DNA of 64,000 bases from assembly GCA_014529385.2 (NCBI GenBank), contig CM043958.1, forward strand, positions 84,085,025 through 84,149,024. Reading direction: 5' to 3'. The DNA is from Adiantum capillus-veneris. Taxonomy: Eukaryota; Streptophyta; Polypodiopsida; Polypodiales; Pteridaceae. The notes beneath the pieces were generated by a model. That model was not told the origin of the DNA, searched no databases, and worked only from the letters and a program-made list of their open reading frames with translations. The position numbers were made by a program, and so were the translations under genes. Shown here one piece after another: positions 47,711 to 58,602 of the stretch (positions within the stretch are counted from its first letter, which is position 1; each line of letters opens with the position of its first letter).

Positions 47711-50267
47711 TGTCGTGCCGTGGCACATACATAGTGTGAAATACAAACATTCACCTCACTTTTTACACTTCTCGATGCATGTAAATAAAAGCAATCATGT
47801 ATATATTTTGATATATACTGAAGCGGCTATTGCGGTCGCTATCATGTACATACTTATCCGAGGAATCGTGGCCCTGGATGTCGTGCCTTTGCGTGCTTCC
47901 CACTTGATAAGATGCCTATTTTGATTTTATGATGTACATATTCCAATTGTTTCATGGTGGCACACTCATCTTGCCTATAAAGACTAATGCGGACAAAAAC
48001 TGCCAAAATAACATCTTATAGGCACCGTTGCAAAATTGCATGGAAAGTGACCCAAAATGGTATATTGACAAAAAATGATGCCACAAATTTAAGGATTTTT
48101 CTCACTCCGTTTGGGATTTTTCGCACCAAAAATGGCATTTTTTGTATCAAAAATGAGTTGAAAATGACCTAGTTTTGGTCCAAAGTGGCAAAATGGCCCA
48201 AAAATTGACACACCAACTCATATTTCCATGGGGGAGAGAGAGAGGGCTGCTTTTTACTGAAAAAACTTAGAATTTTCTTCTACTTTGCAATGGATTCCAT
48301 GGTTGCTCAATCTATGTGTAGAGCAGTCCCGCCTCTTTGCAATCTTGTATCTGTGAAACCGGCCCGTAGGGCGGTGGACTTTTTCTTTCACCCGAAACTT
48401 TACTTGAAAAACTTTACGGAACAAAGAAACTTCACGAATAAACATGTGACTGGAATTCAACACTTCAAGACATTTCACGACTTGGTAGCTAGAGCGCTAC
48501 CAAGCAGACAACAACACCCTGTTGGCCCGAAAGCCTGGCGCCCCTTTGGGTATTTCTTTATTCTTATTAAACTTGAGAAAAACTTGTAAACTTCTACAAG
48601 TTGTCCCACTTTTATCGAGCTGAAATTCCTCTACTCTAACCCGATTTTGACAGCATAACCACTGTAGAAGTCTCCAAGGACAAAATCCCAAGTACACTGT
48701 GACTTTCCACGCACTTTAGAGCACTTCACAAAGCCTCGCAAGAAATTATAGCTCGTTGAATTCTCTGTTTTGCGCTCCGATTCGCGTGTCGATCACTTCT
48801 GTGGATAGTCCTCGAGCTCTCACACCTATAGGGTCACTTGCCCCTTGCATTAGAATAGATTCCTCATGAGAAATCTCTCCCAATTGTCATGTACAAGCAC
48901 CCAATGCTTTCTGAGGCTCCCCTGGCAAATAAACAATCCGAATGCTTCTACCTAACCCTCACCAAGCTGTCCATGGCTATAATTGCAGGCTTTTGACCTA
49001 ATTTTGCCAGCATAACGGTGCAAATATCCCTATAGGTCAAAAGTGCACGTCAAGGACACTTTCCCATGCGTTATGGAAGCTTTCCAGTTGAGCTGCAGGT
49101 CAATTTCAGCATGTTGTAAATTTTTTTTGCCACTGTTAGGTGCCTACTTCCTTGTACACGCATCCCAAGGCCTTTTCGAAGCCCCCCTGGCGATTCCCTG
49201 TAGTTTAGGTGTGAAACCCTAAACCTGCAGAAAAACATAGCAGGGTGTAATTCTCTGTTCTCGACTGTTTCGATCGGAGCGAGCACGCCTACGCATGTCT
49301 CAGGTGATCCCGCACTTAATGGGACATCTCCCCTGTGATCGGACGAGTTTTCACATGGGAAAACTCCGTTTTTGCATTCCTTTGTGATGGAATTGTGTGT
49401 ACCTGAAGGGGATTAACAACTAGCTAATCCGGTTCCTGTACAGAAGGCTCTTGCCTTGGAAAACACGCATAAAACCCCTAGAACTGTACAATATGGTCAT
49501 TCTAAGAAGCCCAACAAGTGGGGCATTACCATATGTGCAAAGGGGAGAGAAAGATGCACGAGAGATAATCGTCGCGCTACATAGAGCAAGGGAGAAGGCA
49601 AGCTTTCCATTAAAGCTGTGAGCACCTGCACCCACTACTCACACACTGTAGCACAATTATGAGATGAAATCAGTTCCCTCCCTTGAAATGGACGCCCCCT
49701 CTTGTTGATGCTTCTGGCAGATGCATCCGGAGTCGTCATGTGTCCCTTATGCCTCTTTTGAGTTAATTTTCTAGTACCCACTGACTTATAAGCGTAGCGA
49801 GGGACCTAAATGACTTTGAACCGAGCCTAGACACCCTTTTACTACTCAGATTCCATTGTCGATTGGCCTGAGCAACTCGTGGTGACCTGCCTTCCTGACT
49901 GCGGGTGAAACTCTCGGCAGTCGATCATTTCACACTGGCCATATAATGTCCGGTCATTTGCAACTTCAAAAAGAGGGTCCCAAAAATTAAACAAAAATCA
50001 TTGAAAAGAAACCAACAACTCAAGTTATCAATTGCCACGTCCTCGTGACAATTTGAGCTTGTGAGGGAGTAAATTAAGGTTTCCCCTTATCAAAATGGTG
50101 TGTGGGCTTCAATATAGAAGCTCTTAAATCTCTCCAAAATCAAAAAATGGTCTCCATGAAGGTGGAAGCTCGAGTATCCCTTTCAACTATTTGAAGTTAC
50201 GACTATGTGATTGGGGGCGAGGCTAATGTTTCCATGAAGGAGGTTTAGGTTATGAATGGAATTTGGG
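47711..50267 (+). repeat. Gypsy cluster LTR 3, interrupted and truncated
   Basis: 47711-48353 matches the first half of LTRs 1 and 2. After the insertion at 48354-50050 the match resumes at about 50056 (GAGCTTGTGAGGG...GTGTGGGCTTCAATATAGAAGC) and stops near 50267, before the expected LTR end. Confidence 0.75.
48354..50050. mobile_element. Probable solo LTR (1,697 bp) inserted in LTR 3
   Basis: It begins TGAAACCGGCCC, ends CCTCGTGACA, and is flanked by ATCTG (48349-48353) and ATTTG (50051-50055), a 5-bp duplication with one mismatch. No coding sequence, primer site or internal repeat was seen, so a solo LTR left by recombination is the simplest reading. A hairpin CTTGGTAGC-tagagc-GCTACCAAG lies at 48482-48505. 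Orientation is unknown. Confidence 0.6.
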
Positions 50268-50274
50268 TTACTAG

Positions 50275-50463
50275 AGATTTGAATCCCTTCAACTACCAAA
50301 TAAAAAGGCCCTCCTAGACCCCATTCTTTTCCTAATGGCAGGACTTATTAGAAGTTTCCCTTTTATTGCTTTCTTAATACTAAAGATTTGAATCCCTTAA
50401 ACTGCCAAATAAAGAGGCCCTCCTAAACCCCATTCTTTTCCTAATGGCGGGACTTATTAATAC
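50275..50463. repeat. 109-bp tandem duplication containing the dispersed repeat (reverse strand)
   Basis: AGATTTGAATCCCTT... at 50275 repeats at 50384 with few changes. Each copy holds the reverse complement of the 5299-5345 repeat. Confidence 0.85.
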
Positions 50464-50736
50464 CCTAAGTAAAGCAACACTAGTATAAGAAACATTTTTT
50501 TGCATGTCAACTAGCATCCAACTAGTTCTCAGGAGCATGAAATTTAAAGTCAGATAATCACTAGCAAAATCTGATAGGGGCATAGCAAGTGATAGATGTT
50601 CAAAGGACAATCAAAACTAGTTGAAACCAATACAAGTTTTTTCAAAAAAAGACTCAAGTTTTTCTTTACCGATTATCTCAACCTAAGATAATATCTAGGA
50701 TGTGCCAGTGCAAGAGGTCAACATCATCCTCAGAGA

Positions 50737-50826
50737 AACTTATTATATTAGGTAGAGAATCAAATGCCCTCTCAAGGTATGAACTTATTATATTAGGTAG
50801 AGAATCAAATGCCCTCTCAAGGTATG
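50737..50826. repeat. Two tandem copies of a 45-bp unit
   Basis: AACTTATTATATTAGGTAGA... at 50737 is repeated without change from 50782. Confidence 0.95.
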
Positions 50827-51374
50827 CCCAAACCATCAGTTCAACCCATGCCATAATCTAATCCTTAATCTAAGTAGTTTATTCTTCAAGTATGTTAGGG
50901 GGGAGTTATCCGCATCCACAAGAGTAGATGCATAGCATTCTTCAACAAATCAATCACTTCATACGAATGCAACAGGTAGTCATACAAGATGAAGGCCATC
51001 GTCCAAGGTGGGTTCGGATCCAAAGGACGACTGCCCTTGTAATGTTTAGGGAGAAGCAGTGTTCTGGAAAAATGTATCTCAGCTTAATATCGTGCCCTTT
51101 TGAATTTCCAAAATGCCGGTTGAGGAGGCTTAGTTCTCACTAAGCTTCGACGGCTATTGACAGCAGCGCGCAGAGCGTTCACCGCCAACAGCAGGTAGAA
51201 AGAGAAAGGTCAGGGTGTAGGCAGGAGAGAGAGCAAGCGCTGACCGGGAATAGGCGGGCATAGTTTTGCGACTATGCCTAAATAGGCACAGTTGGCGTAC
51301 GAAGCCAATGAGAGACTGGAGAAAGCTGCCATGCGCCAGAGGGCTGTTGATTGGGCATTATTAGTGGCCCCAGA

Positions 51375-51398
51375 GTGTGTGTGTGTGTGTGTGCGTGC

Positions 51399-51456
<58 letters not shown>
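51375..51456. repeat. (GT)n(GA)n compound microsatellite with CGTG variants
   Basis: GT/GC run to 51429, then GA to 51456. Confidence 0.96.
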
Positions 51457-52329
51457 TGTTGCAGAAAAGCTATTTGTGCATCAGTTGTGGGTTATTGCTT
51501 GTGTAAAGGGGAGTCTCGAAATTTCTTGGGAGATATGCATATCTTCACACAAGGCAAGGAGTGTTTAAATTCCTGTGTGGCTATGGGTTTGAATGGGTGC
51601 ACTTGCCGTGCATTCAATTCCCTCAAAACGGATCTCCGTTGGATTACTTATTTCCGGAGGAGTATTATCTTTATGTTCATGTATCCACTTATTACATTAT
51701 CTTGGTAAAGATAGACAACCTTTATTTTCTGAGGCATTTTGTGTTAAAGGACCATGTTATCGTGTCTTTTTCTTCTTTTTTTTTAAAGCAAAACTCACAA
51801 TCGTGAGTGAATTATATTGATCAACCCAAAAAATTACCCGGTCTTGTCATACATTGTTGTAAGGACCGTCATATATTAAAAAATAGTGCGTATCTTTTAG
51901 CGAAAACCCTTTATCCAATCTAGGTTAGTTAAAATCAAAGTGACGATACTGCTATGAAAGAGCTAATCATTAGTTTAACCTTAGTATAAAAAAAAGGATA
52001 GCGTTACAAAAACAATGCAAAGGTATCTTGCAAAATTACAAGACATAGATACACATGATCCTAGCCAATATGTGCCTATATTATTGTAAACAATAGAACA
52101 TCAAGGTGGGAAGGTGTATTGTAGTAGTGATCCTGTTGATACTGCATCCTTTATTCCTCACCAAGAAATGTTGTGGTGTGCATCCTACAATGGGATGGGT
52201 TTGAAAATTTGTAAGTATGCAGAGGACAATCATAGTGAAGGTGTACACGGCGGTGCTTATGTTTGGTAGGAATGCATTGTGTGTTGATGTGAATAGCTGT
52301 TGACTATGAAGCAGTGTTATATGGGCGCA

Positions 52330-52356
52330 CGCACACGCACACACATATACATATAC

Positions 52357-52396
<40 letters not shown>

Positions 52397-52481
52397 ATTT
52401 ATATACATATACATGTGTATATGTATTATACATATGTATGTATGTATGTGATGTATATACATATAACATATACATACATGT

Positions 52482-52516
<35 letters not shown>
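52330..52516. repeat. Compound CA/TA/TG repeat
   Basis: CACGCACACACATATACATATACATATATATATATGTGTGTG..., then a TA/TG mixture and a second TG run ending in GTGCACGCGCACGCGCAC. The alternating purine-pyrimidine sequence is partly self-complementary. Confidence 0.93.
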
Positions 52517-54849
52517 ACGCGCACGCGCACAAGAGTTGTGTGTTGCTCTTAACCACAAAAAAATTTGGGGATGGGAAACAAATAATTTCATGTCTGAACA
52601 TGCTCAAGGGAAGCCATAAGGAGCCGATTTCCTTGCGAAGATTGTTAAGTTAAACTAGATCACAAGTGTCCATGACTTTCATCATTTCTTTTATATTTTC
52701 TTGACTATTAATTTTCTTCGACCAAAAAAAGGCAAAACAAATTACCTGCTCACCAATTTCGGGGTTGTGTGTGCGTGTAGACGTCTAGACACAAGCTTGC
52801 CGCTCACCATTGCATATCAGGTTTTTGTTCTTTCGTCTCTCAGCTATTCCTTGCTCGAGAGGTGGAGGGAGAGCATCCACTGTATAATGCTCTCCTATGG
52901 CTGCATGGGCATGGGCATGTGTGTACCTTCCTTGACCTCTTCCAAAGGCTCTTGCTACTTCACAACCCTCACCGACATTGAAAAGAGAATAGGAAGGAAT
53001 GATCTTGAAACATATCATGTCGTATTCCCAAGTTCCAACTTATAGAATGCCAATTGGACCGAAGCATTTAAGAGCTCCATGGCTATAGACCAGAAAAGGG
53101 AAGCTCTGTGTCCGTAAGCATGCACAAATCAAGCTAGAAAATACCTTGATGTTGGGCTAGGTTTACCAAAGATAAAAGTTTTTAAAGAGGAATTTTTCTT
53201 TGGAAGACCCCATTGAAAAACCACCACTGCATTTAATCAAGGATCTTCTACATAAGCTCCAAGTAACCTTTGGAAGGGTCATTCAGAGAAGAAAAATGTA
53301 AAGATCTTTAAGTATAAAGTGTTCCTCATGGAAATTTCTGCACGGTGTACGAATGCCCATATTGTACAAAGATACACACAAGTCCATACCGAAAGACTGA
53401 ACGAAACAGCACTCTGTAAGAATCTAAATTCTATGATATAAATTGTCACACAATGTCATATGAAACGGATTTGTACCGTACTGTACCGTGCGACCCCAGA
53501 TTCAGAGACCTGTAAAGCCAATTGTATCAAAGCATTGTGAAGTTCTCATGCCTACAGAGAGCTAAAGGAAAGCTGTACACCCCTAAGCATTTACACATTT
53601 TGAAGCTCTTTACGGCTACAGACCATTTAAAGGAAATCTGAACATCCCTTAAGCATATTCAAGCTAAATACTAAACAAACACCAAGTTTTCTTTTTAAAA
53701 AAACATCGTTAAAACTTTATCTTGAATGACCTTGAAATAGGCAATGCGCTTGTCATCCCACCTGCGCCTAGAATATATGTCGAAAAATGAAAGCCATGGC
53801 CTGTAACAAAACGGGCACCACATGCCATGGGAAAGGAACAGACTAAACACTTTTAGCACTTCAAATAACACTGAATTGAAAGAGAGAGAGTGCACGACAC
53901 ACAAGACAGGGAGTGATGGAGTTCCACACCAAGAGAGCACTAGCCCCAAACCTTGGCCCCCCTTTCAATATTTCTTTATATTGATTGAACTCAGTACAAT
54001 ACCGTACTCGCGCTAGTAATTCATTATATTGCTTGAACTCAATACAATACCGTACTCGCGCTCTGCACCTTCACCGGGAAGAGTGCCAAAGAATGAGCCC
54101 ATGGCACAAATTTAAAAGCCCTCGGCTTATGAAAAGCAGTGACATGAAAAGCTTCAAACTCAAAAGCATCTGGCCCCAAAAGCTGGTGTAAAAAGCTGCC
54201 AACACAATTTATTGAAATCCATACAGGTGCTACGTCCGCATGTCAGAGTGTTTTGCAGGCGTCCGTACAACTGCCACGTCATTAGCAATTTATGCAAAAT
54301 CCTCTGTGTGCACACGCGTTGGTCCCGCTTGATTTTAATGTCTCTAGGTCAATTGGGCCCAATTGGACGGGGTCCCATAAGTTGGCGGGAGCTCCGCTTT
54401 AGAAATAGGCCACACTGCAAGTCTATTTAAGTCGGTAAAAATTCTTCTACTACTTCTTAGGGTTTAGGCCCCTCGGCCAGGATCTGCATGTTGGCTCCAT
54501 TCTTCAGTGGCTTGACGCGTCAGCAGTTTGTGACATGGCCATTGCCATTTCCAAATTCCACTACTCTCTGAAAAGTTTCAACTTTAAACAAGGAAATGTT
54601 TTTGTAAGACACGATTGAAGAACAACTGCATTAAATCAAGAATGATTACGAAACCTGTGAGTAAACTTGGCAGGGTCTTTCGAGAGAAGAAAAGTGACTA
54701 GATTTTTCATATGCTAGAGAAAATGCAAATCCCTGTTCATTTCCAAAGATGTACAAAGCCTACACAGCTATGTGATAAGATCCCGCACACAGGCTAAAGT
54801 TGCAAATCAGTTTTGTCTTGCTTCTGTTTAGCATTTGGCTAAAGAGCCA

Positions 54850-54975
54850 CACTTGGGCATCCCTGGTGGCACAAGACTAGTCACTACTGCCAACGGATGA
54901 ATACGCACATAAAGACCCAGGTTCAATACCCAGTGGCATCTTTCAAATTTCCAATTGTACTTCAAAAGACTAGTC
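54850..54975 (+). mobile_element. Possible tRNA-derived SINE, copy 1
   Basis: GGTTCAATACC (about 54929) resembles a Pol III B box. CCAGTGGCATCTTTCAAATTTCCAATTGTACTTCAAAAGA after it matches the sequence after the box at 60552. An A-box-like CCTGGTGGCACAAG lies near 54861. Confidence 0.4.
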
Positions 54976-56198
54976 ACGACATGCCTACCTTCAGTGCCAT
55001 GACATATTTTTGGTTCATCAACATTAGCTTGACAATGTCACCTCCTAAAGCGCAGCGTGTTCTTGTAAACAAATCCGATTTGAGAAAATACCTGCAACTT
55101 AGTCTGCCCTGAACATTTTCATTCAACAGCATCATGAAGTAATGGGTATAATTTGAACAGAAGTCTCTAAATTTGGAGTACTATGTCCTTTCTCAAACCT
55201 TCCAACGCAGCAAACAATGGCAAATAGATGGCGTACAACTTTGCCATTTTGTACATGTTCTAGACCCTCACATCTACCGTGCCCATACATATCTGCAATC
55301 CAAACTCGGTGATAATGCTCACGCATCATACCTCAAGCATCATGAGACACAACTAAAACGACCATTTAGATATACGTCCAACCACGGGACCATTGTGGCG
55401 AAACCCTATAACTGTAAACAAAACCCGCTACTGTATGAAAACTCCAGTGAATGTTTGTAAGCAGTCAAACATGTTTAACAAGGAATGAAACAAGATGACC
55501 TTGTTAAGACCGTCCATACAATTCTAAAATCTACTACCAATCACCAAATCACTAACAAAAGAAACCTTCTTCACATAAGTGCACTACCCACGGTTGATAG
55601 CAGCGGTCAATATCTCTAGCCATCACATGTAAATCAAGTGCACTGCTCTTGCCATTATTATTGGGTAAAGTTCATGAACCTAATTAAAGCACAGGGATGA
55701 GATGGAGTCAGTACCTGTCATGAGTGTCAGCCATATCTGTGGTTGAGAAATGCTGTTGCTTGAGGTCTGCATGCTACGTCCTGCACGTGGTTTTACAACC
55801 CAACTGTTTAAACCATCTCAAAAAGACACCTCTAGAAACAGTTTTGTGAAGATCAGAACACAATTCCCAAGTGCTCAATTCAAATAAATCGGCGAAAGAC
55901 TAATGCACATAGCATTTTTTATGTGGTCCTGCAATGAATTTTTGCAGGCTAAAACTTGCATATGGCAGTCATTTAATTGATACAAATTATATCTTCTGCT
56001 GAGCACTAAAATGATTTCCTTTTGAAGCCACTACACTTGAAAATCTCTCTTTACTCCTCGACTTAAAGCAGTCGGAGAAGTACAGTTTCATTAAACACAA
56101 TATACTCTATGATACAGATGCAAAAGAGTGCCTGGCTTGCTCTTATGCTTAGAGCCAGATTTATCCGGTCAGCTACTTGAGCAAGGCGTGCGGAACCT
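54976..56198. other. Intergenic, nothing recognised
   Basis: AT-rich sequence with short frames only. Its right end is the 3' flank of the minus-strand PLAC8 gene. Confidence 0.5.
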
Positions 56199-56215
56199 GG
56201 GAGGGGGGGTGGGGG

Positions 56216-56248
<33 letters not shown>
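56199..56248 (+). repeat. G-rich tract with 32 consecutive G
   Basis: GAGGGGGGGTGGGGGCGGGG followed by G to 56248. On the sense strand of the PLAC8 gene this is a C tract 48 bp past the stop codon, probably in its 3' untranslated region. The + strand could form a G-quadruplex. Such tracts are prone to length errors in sequencing. Confidence 0.95.
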
Positions 56249-56249
<1 letters not shown>

Positions 56250-56296
56250 TAGGTGTGTTGTAAAACAACAAAATACTAGACATACAAGTGCATACA

Positions 56297-58030
56297 TCAT
56301 CCGTCCACAGAGGCCACAGTTCTTGAAGGTGGTGGTGAACACGATTCCCCATTCTCAACAGATGTTTCAGAAATCTCGGGTAACTTGGTTAGCTCTTTCC
56401 CAGCAAATGCTTCAACTGGGGGAGCAAGCAGAGTTGTGGAGGCAAAACCTCGGTCCACTGGCGAAGGCCCATTAGGAGTTGAGTTACTGGATGGCAATGT
56501 GGTCTTATAGCGCTCATAGAACTTGCCATTGTGTATTTTGTAGGCCTCCGAGGTGCGGACTTCTTGACAGAGAGAACACAAGCTACAAAAGAGCCACTGA
56601 ATGCAATCTGTCAAACCGGCCCTTCCACAGCACCATGTCTGTGCAGGCAAGCCATACGTTCGGCGCATCTGTATCCTCCAAAAACCTCCGTATAGTAGAC
56701 CAAAAATACATAGCACAATTCCGCCATAGCTCAAACCATGTCGCACGTATGAGTTATCTATATTGGTGGCCGCCAAGAAGAATATCCAGTAGGGCGCTGT
56801 GCATAGAAGTATGAACGTCACAATATGTACAAACCTGTTGCCAAACCCTAACCTTTCCATGTTCCATCCAAACACACAAAACCCGCAAAGCATCGTAAAA
56901 CATGTGACTTGCGGATCACTTCGAATGTCGCACAGCCCCCCTTTCCACTGCGGCTGCTCAACAAGGGTGCCATCTCTGGCCACAAATGACAATGTACTGA
57001 GCTTCTTCCAACCTCTTCCAATCTTAATTGAGGGCTTGTTGTTCAGCTTTTTCTCTAGCGACTTCTCTGTTTCTTCCCTTTCTGCAAGATGCTCTACATC
57101 CTCCTCATAATCTTTCCCCAAAGGACTCAAAATTGTATAAATACCTGCAGCCGCGGGTGCACCCATGGCAACCGCAAGGCATAAGCCTACTCCCAGAGCA
57201 GGACGATCTGATCTCCTGTAGCCCCAATTCAAACCGCACAAGGCGTATTGGGCAAAACAGTTAAGGTTGAGGAGTAGCACTACATTGAGCATGCTTGACC
57301 ACTCATGTGGCTTGTACGTCCCATCCTTACAATAGACATCCCTCAGCCTCTTTATATCAGATGGTTGCCATCTATACAAGAGGAAGAGGTGCAGGAGGCG
57401 TTCAGGGTGGAGATAAAGGCACATGAGGGTGAAAAGAGCATTCAAGATCTGATTGTTGGCCTCGAACCAGGCATCCCGCTGGCTCTTGCTGTGTATGGCA
57501 TGGTCCAGAAATCCAACCATGATGAGGAAGAGCATCGCACCGGAAACGCCCACAGCCGTACCCCACACTAATAATGCCAGATTCTTCGGGTTGCGAAGCC
57601 AAACCTTGAGAGATTTCGATAGGTCCTCCCATCTGACTTCCCCAATGAGAGGGAGGTTGAGGCCCTCACGTAATGAAGAGCGAGAGGAGGAGGACAAGGA
57701 GGAGGGAGTCTGCAGAGATATCTGCTCTCGAGCATCACGGATGCGATGGAAGGTTTGGACGGGGCAGAAAAGAATGTGCTTCCAGTGAAGGGTTCCTGAT
57801 GCAGCGAGGTTATTGTAGGAGAGGTGCTCTGGGACGAGGATAGAGAGTGCTGCTGCAGAGCCGGGGTTCTTCACCTCTTCATTTTCCCTCCTGCGTATGC
57901 TTGCCAGCAAGCCTCGTTTAGAAGACGCGTGGAAGGCGGATTGCGCTGTCCTTTCTTCCTGCTGCTGCTGTTTTTCTTGCTGCGGCGGCGATGGTGGCTG
58001 CTCGGCTTCATCGCCATTTTGCTGCTGCAT
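56297..58030 (-). CDS. PLAC8/DUF2985 multi-pass membrane protein
   Basis: An uninterrupted 577-residue protein without introns. Residues 1-40 are Gln/Glu-rich and 41-130 hydrophilic (SILVPEHLSYNN, HILFCPVQTFHRIRDARE). Hydrophobic segments follow: LALLVWGTAVGVSGAMLFLI (about 155), ILNALFTLMCLY with the DUF2985-like HPERLLHLFLLYRWQP (about 200-225), NVVLLLNLNCFAQYALCG, GVGLCLAVAMGAPAAAGI, FTMLCGFCVFGW, FILLCTAPYWIFFLAA and GGIVLCIFGLLYGGFW. The PLAC8 cysteine motif is WCC...C...LFCSLCSLCQEVRT (about 475-500), usually written CC-x-C-x-LCQE. The C-terminus is Ser/Pro-rich. Plant PLAC8 proteins include cell-size and metal-transport regulators at the plasma membrane, but this DUF2985 subgroup has no function I can state. 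Length and domain order fit the subgroup. It is the only intact host-type gene seen. Confidence 0.92.
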   Translation of the reverse strand: MQQQNGDEAEQPPSPPQQEKQQQQEERTAQSAFHASSKRGLLASIRRRENEEVKNPGSAAALSILVPEHLSYNNLAASGTLHWKHILFCPVQTFHRIRDAREQISLQTPSSLSSSSRSSLREGLNLPLIGEVRWEDLSKSLKVWLRNPKNLALLVWGTAVGVSGAMLFLIMVGFLDHAIHSKSQRDAWFEANNQILNALFTLMCLYLHPERLLHLFLLYRWQPSDIKRLRDVYCKDGTYKPHEWSSMLNVVLLLNLNCFAQYALCGLNWGYRRSDRPALGVGLCLAVAMGAPAAAGIYTILSPLGKDYEEDVEHLAEREETEKSLEKKLNNKPSIKIGRGWKKLSTLSFVARDGTLVEQPQWKGGLCDIRSDPQVTCFTMLCGFCVFGWNMERLGFGNRFVHIVTFILLCTAPYWIFFLAATNIDNSYVRHGLSYGGIVLCIFGLLYGGFWRIQMRRTYGLPAQTWCCGRAGLTDCIQWLFCSLCSLCQEVRTSEAYKIHNGKFYERYKTTLPSSNSTPNGPSPVDRGFASTTLLAPPVEAFAGKELTKLPEISETSVENGESCSPPPSRTVASVDG

Positions 58031-58502
58031 TCTCTGACGAGTGTGCTCGATCTAGTTTCCCACAACGAGCACTACTAAATTGGGCACTTTGCATAATGCA
58101 GCTACAAGTTGCTTGACCAACATAGAAATGTTCTGTCAAGCTTTCCTAGCTTTGTGCAAAATCACTGGGTACCCAAGCATGTTTACTGCTTTATTGGCAC
58201 TGCCATTAGGCAGGGTCTATGGGGAGGAATTTTGTTGCCATGGCCATAGGTCCTCAGGCCAATGGAGAGTTGCCAAGCAAGGGTATGTTTTTTAGGTGGA
58301 CGACATGCATTGGATTGCTATTTTTGTTGTGAATGATTGTTACCATAGAGGTATTTCTTGATTAAAAATTGACGCCAGGAGGGTTTTGTGAGTGTTGCAT
58401 GCTACTTTTGGATGCACCTGTCGCTTTTCGACAGAACGATGAGTTGCAGCTGTGCATGAGAACGATTTGCAGGCGCTTCGATTGTCCTCTGAGAGACCAG
58501 GT
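58031..58502. other. Upstream region of the PLAC8 gene
   Basis: It should hold the minus-strand promoter and 5' leader. No clear TATA box was found within 150 bp of the ATG. No other gene was seen. Confidence 0.4.
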
Positions 58503-58600
<98 letters not shown>

Positions 58601-58602
58601 AC
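58503..58602. repeat. (CT)n(CA)n compound microsatellite
   Basis: CT to 58576, then CA to 58602, about 470 bp upstream of the PLAC8 start codon. On the minus strand this is (TG)n(AG)n. Confidence 0.97.

Larger units (their letters stand above)
50464..54849. other. Intergenic, nothing recognised except simple repeats
   Basis: No gene was recognised. 53930-54000 (CCCCCTTTCAATATTTCTTTAT...TTGAACTCA) resembles part of the solo LTR (48540-48580), so a related LTR fragment may be here. A telomere-box-like TTAGGGTTTAGG occurs at 54456-54469. Confidence 0.4.

Noticed and set aside
56173-56358. Poly-Pro / poly-Gly frames at the G tract
   Set aside because: They result from the homopolymer run and overlap the PLAC8 3' end.
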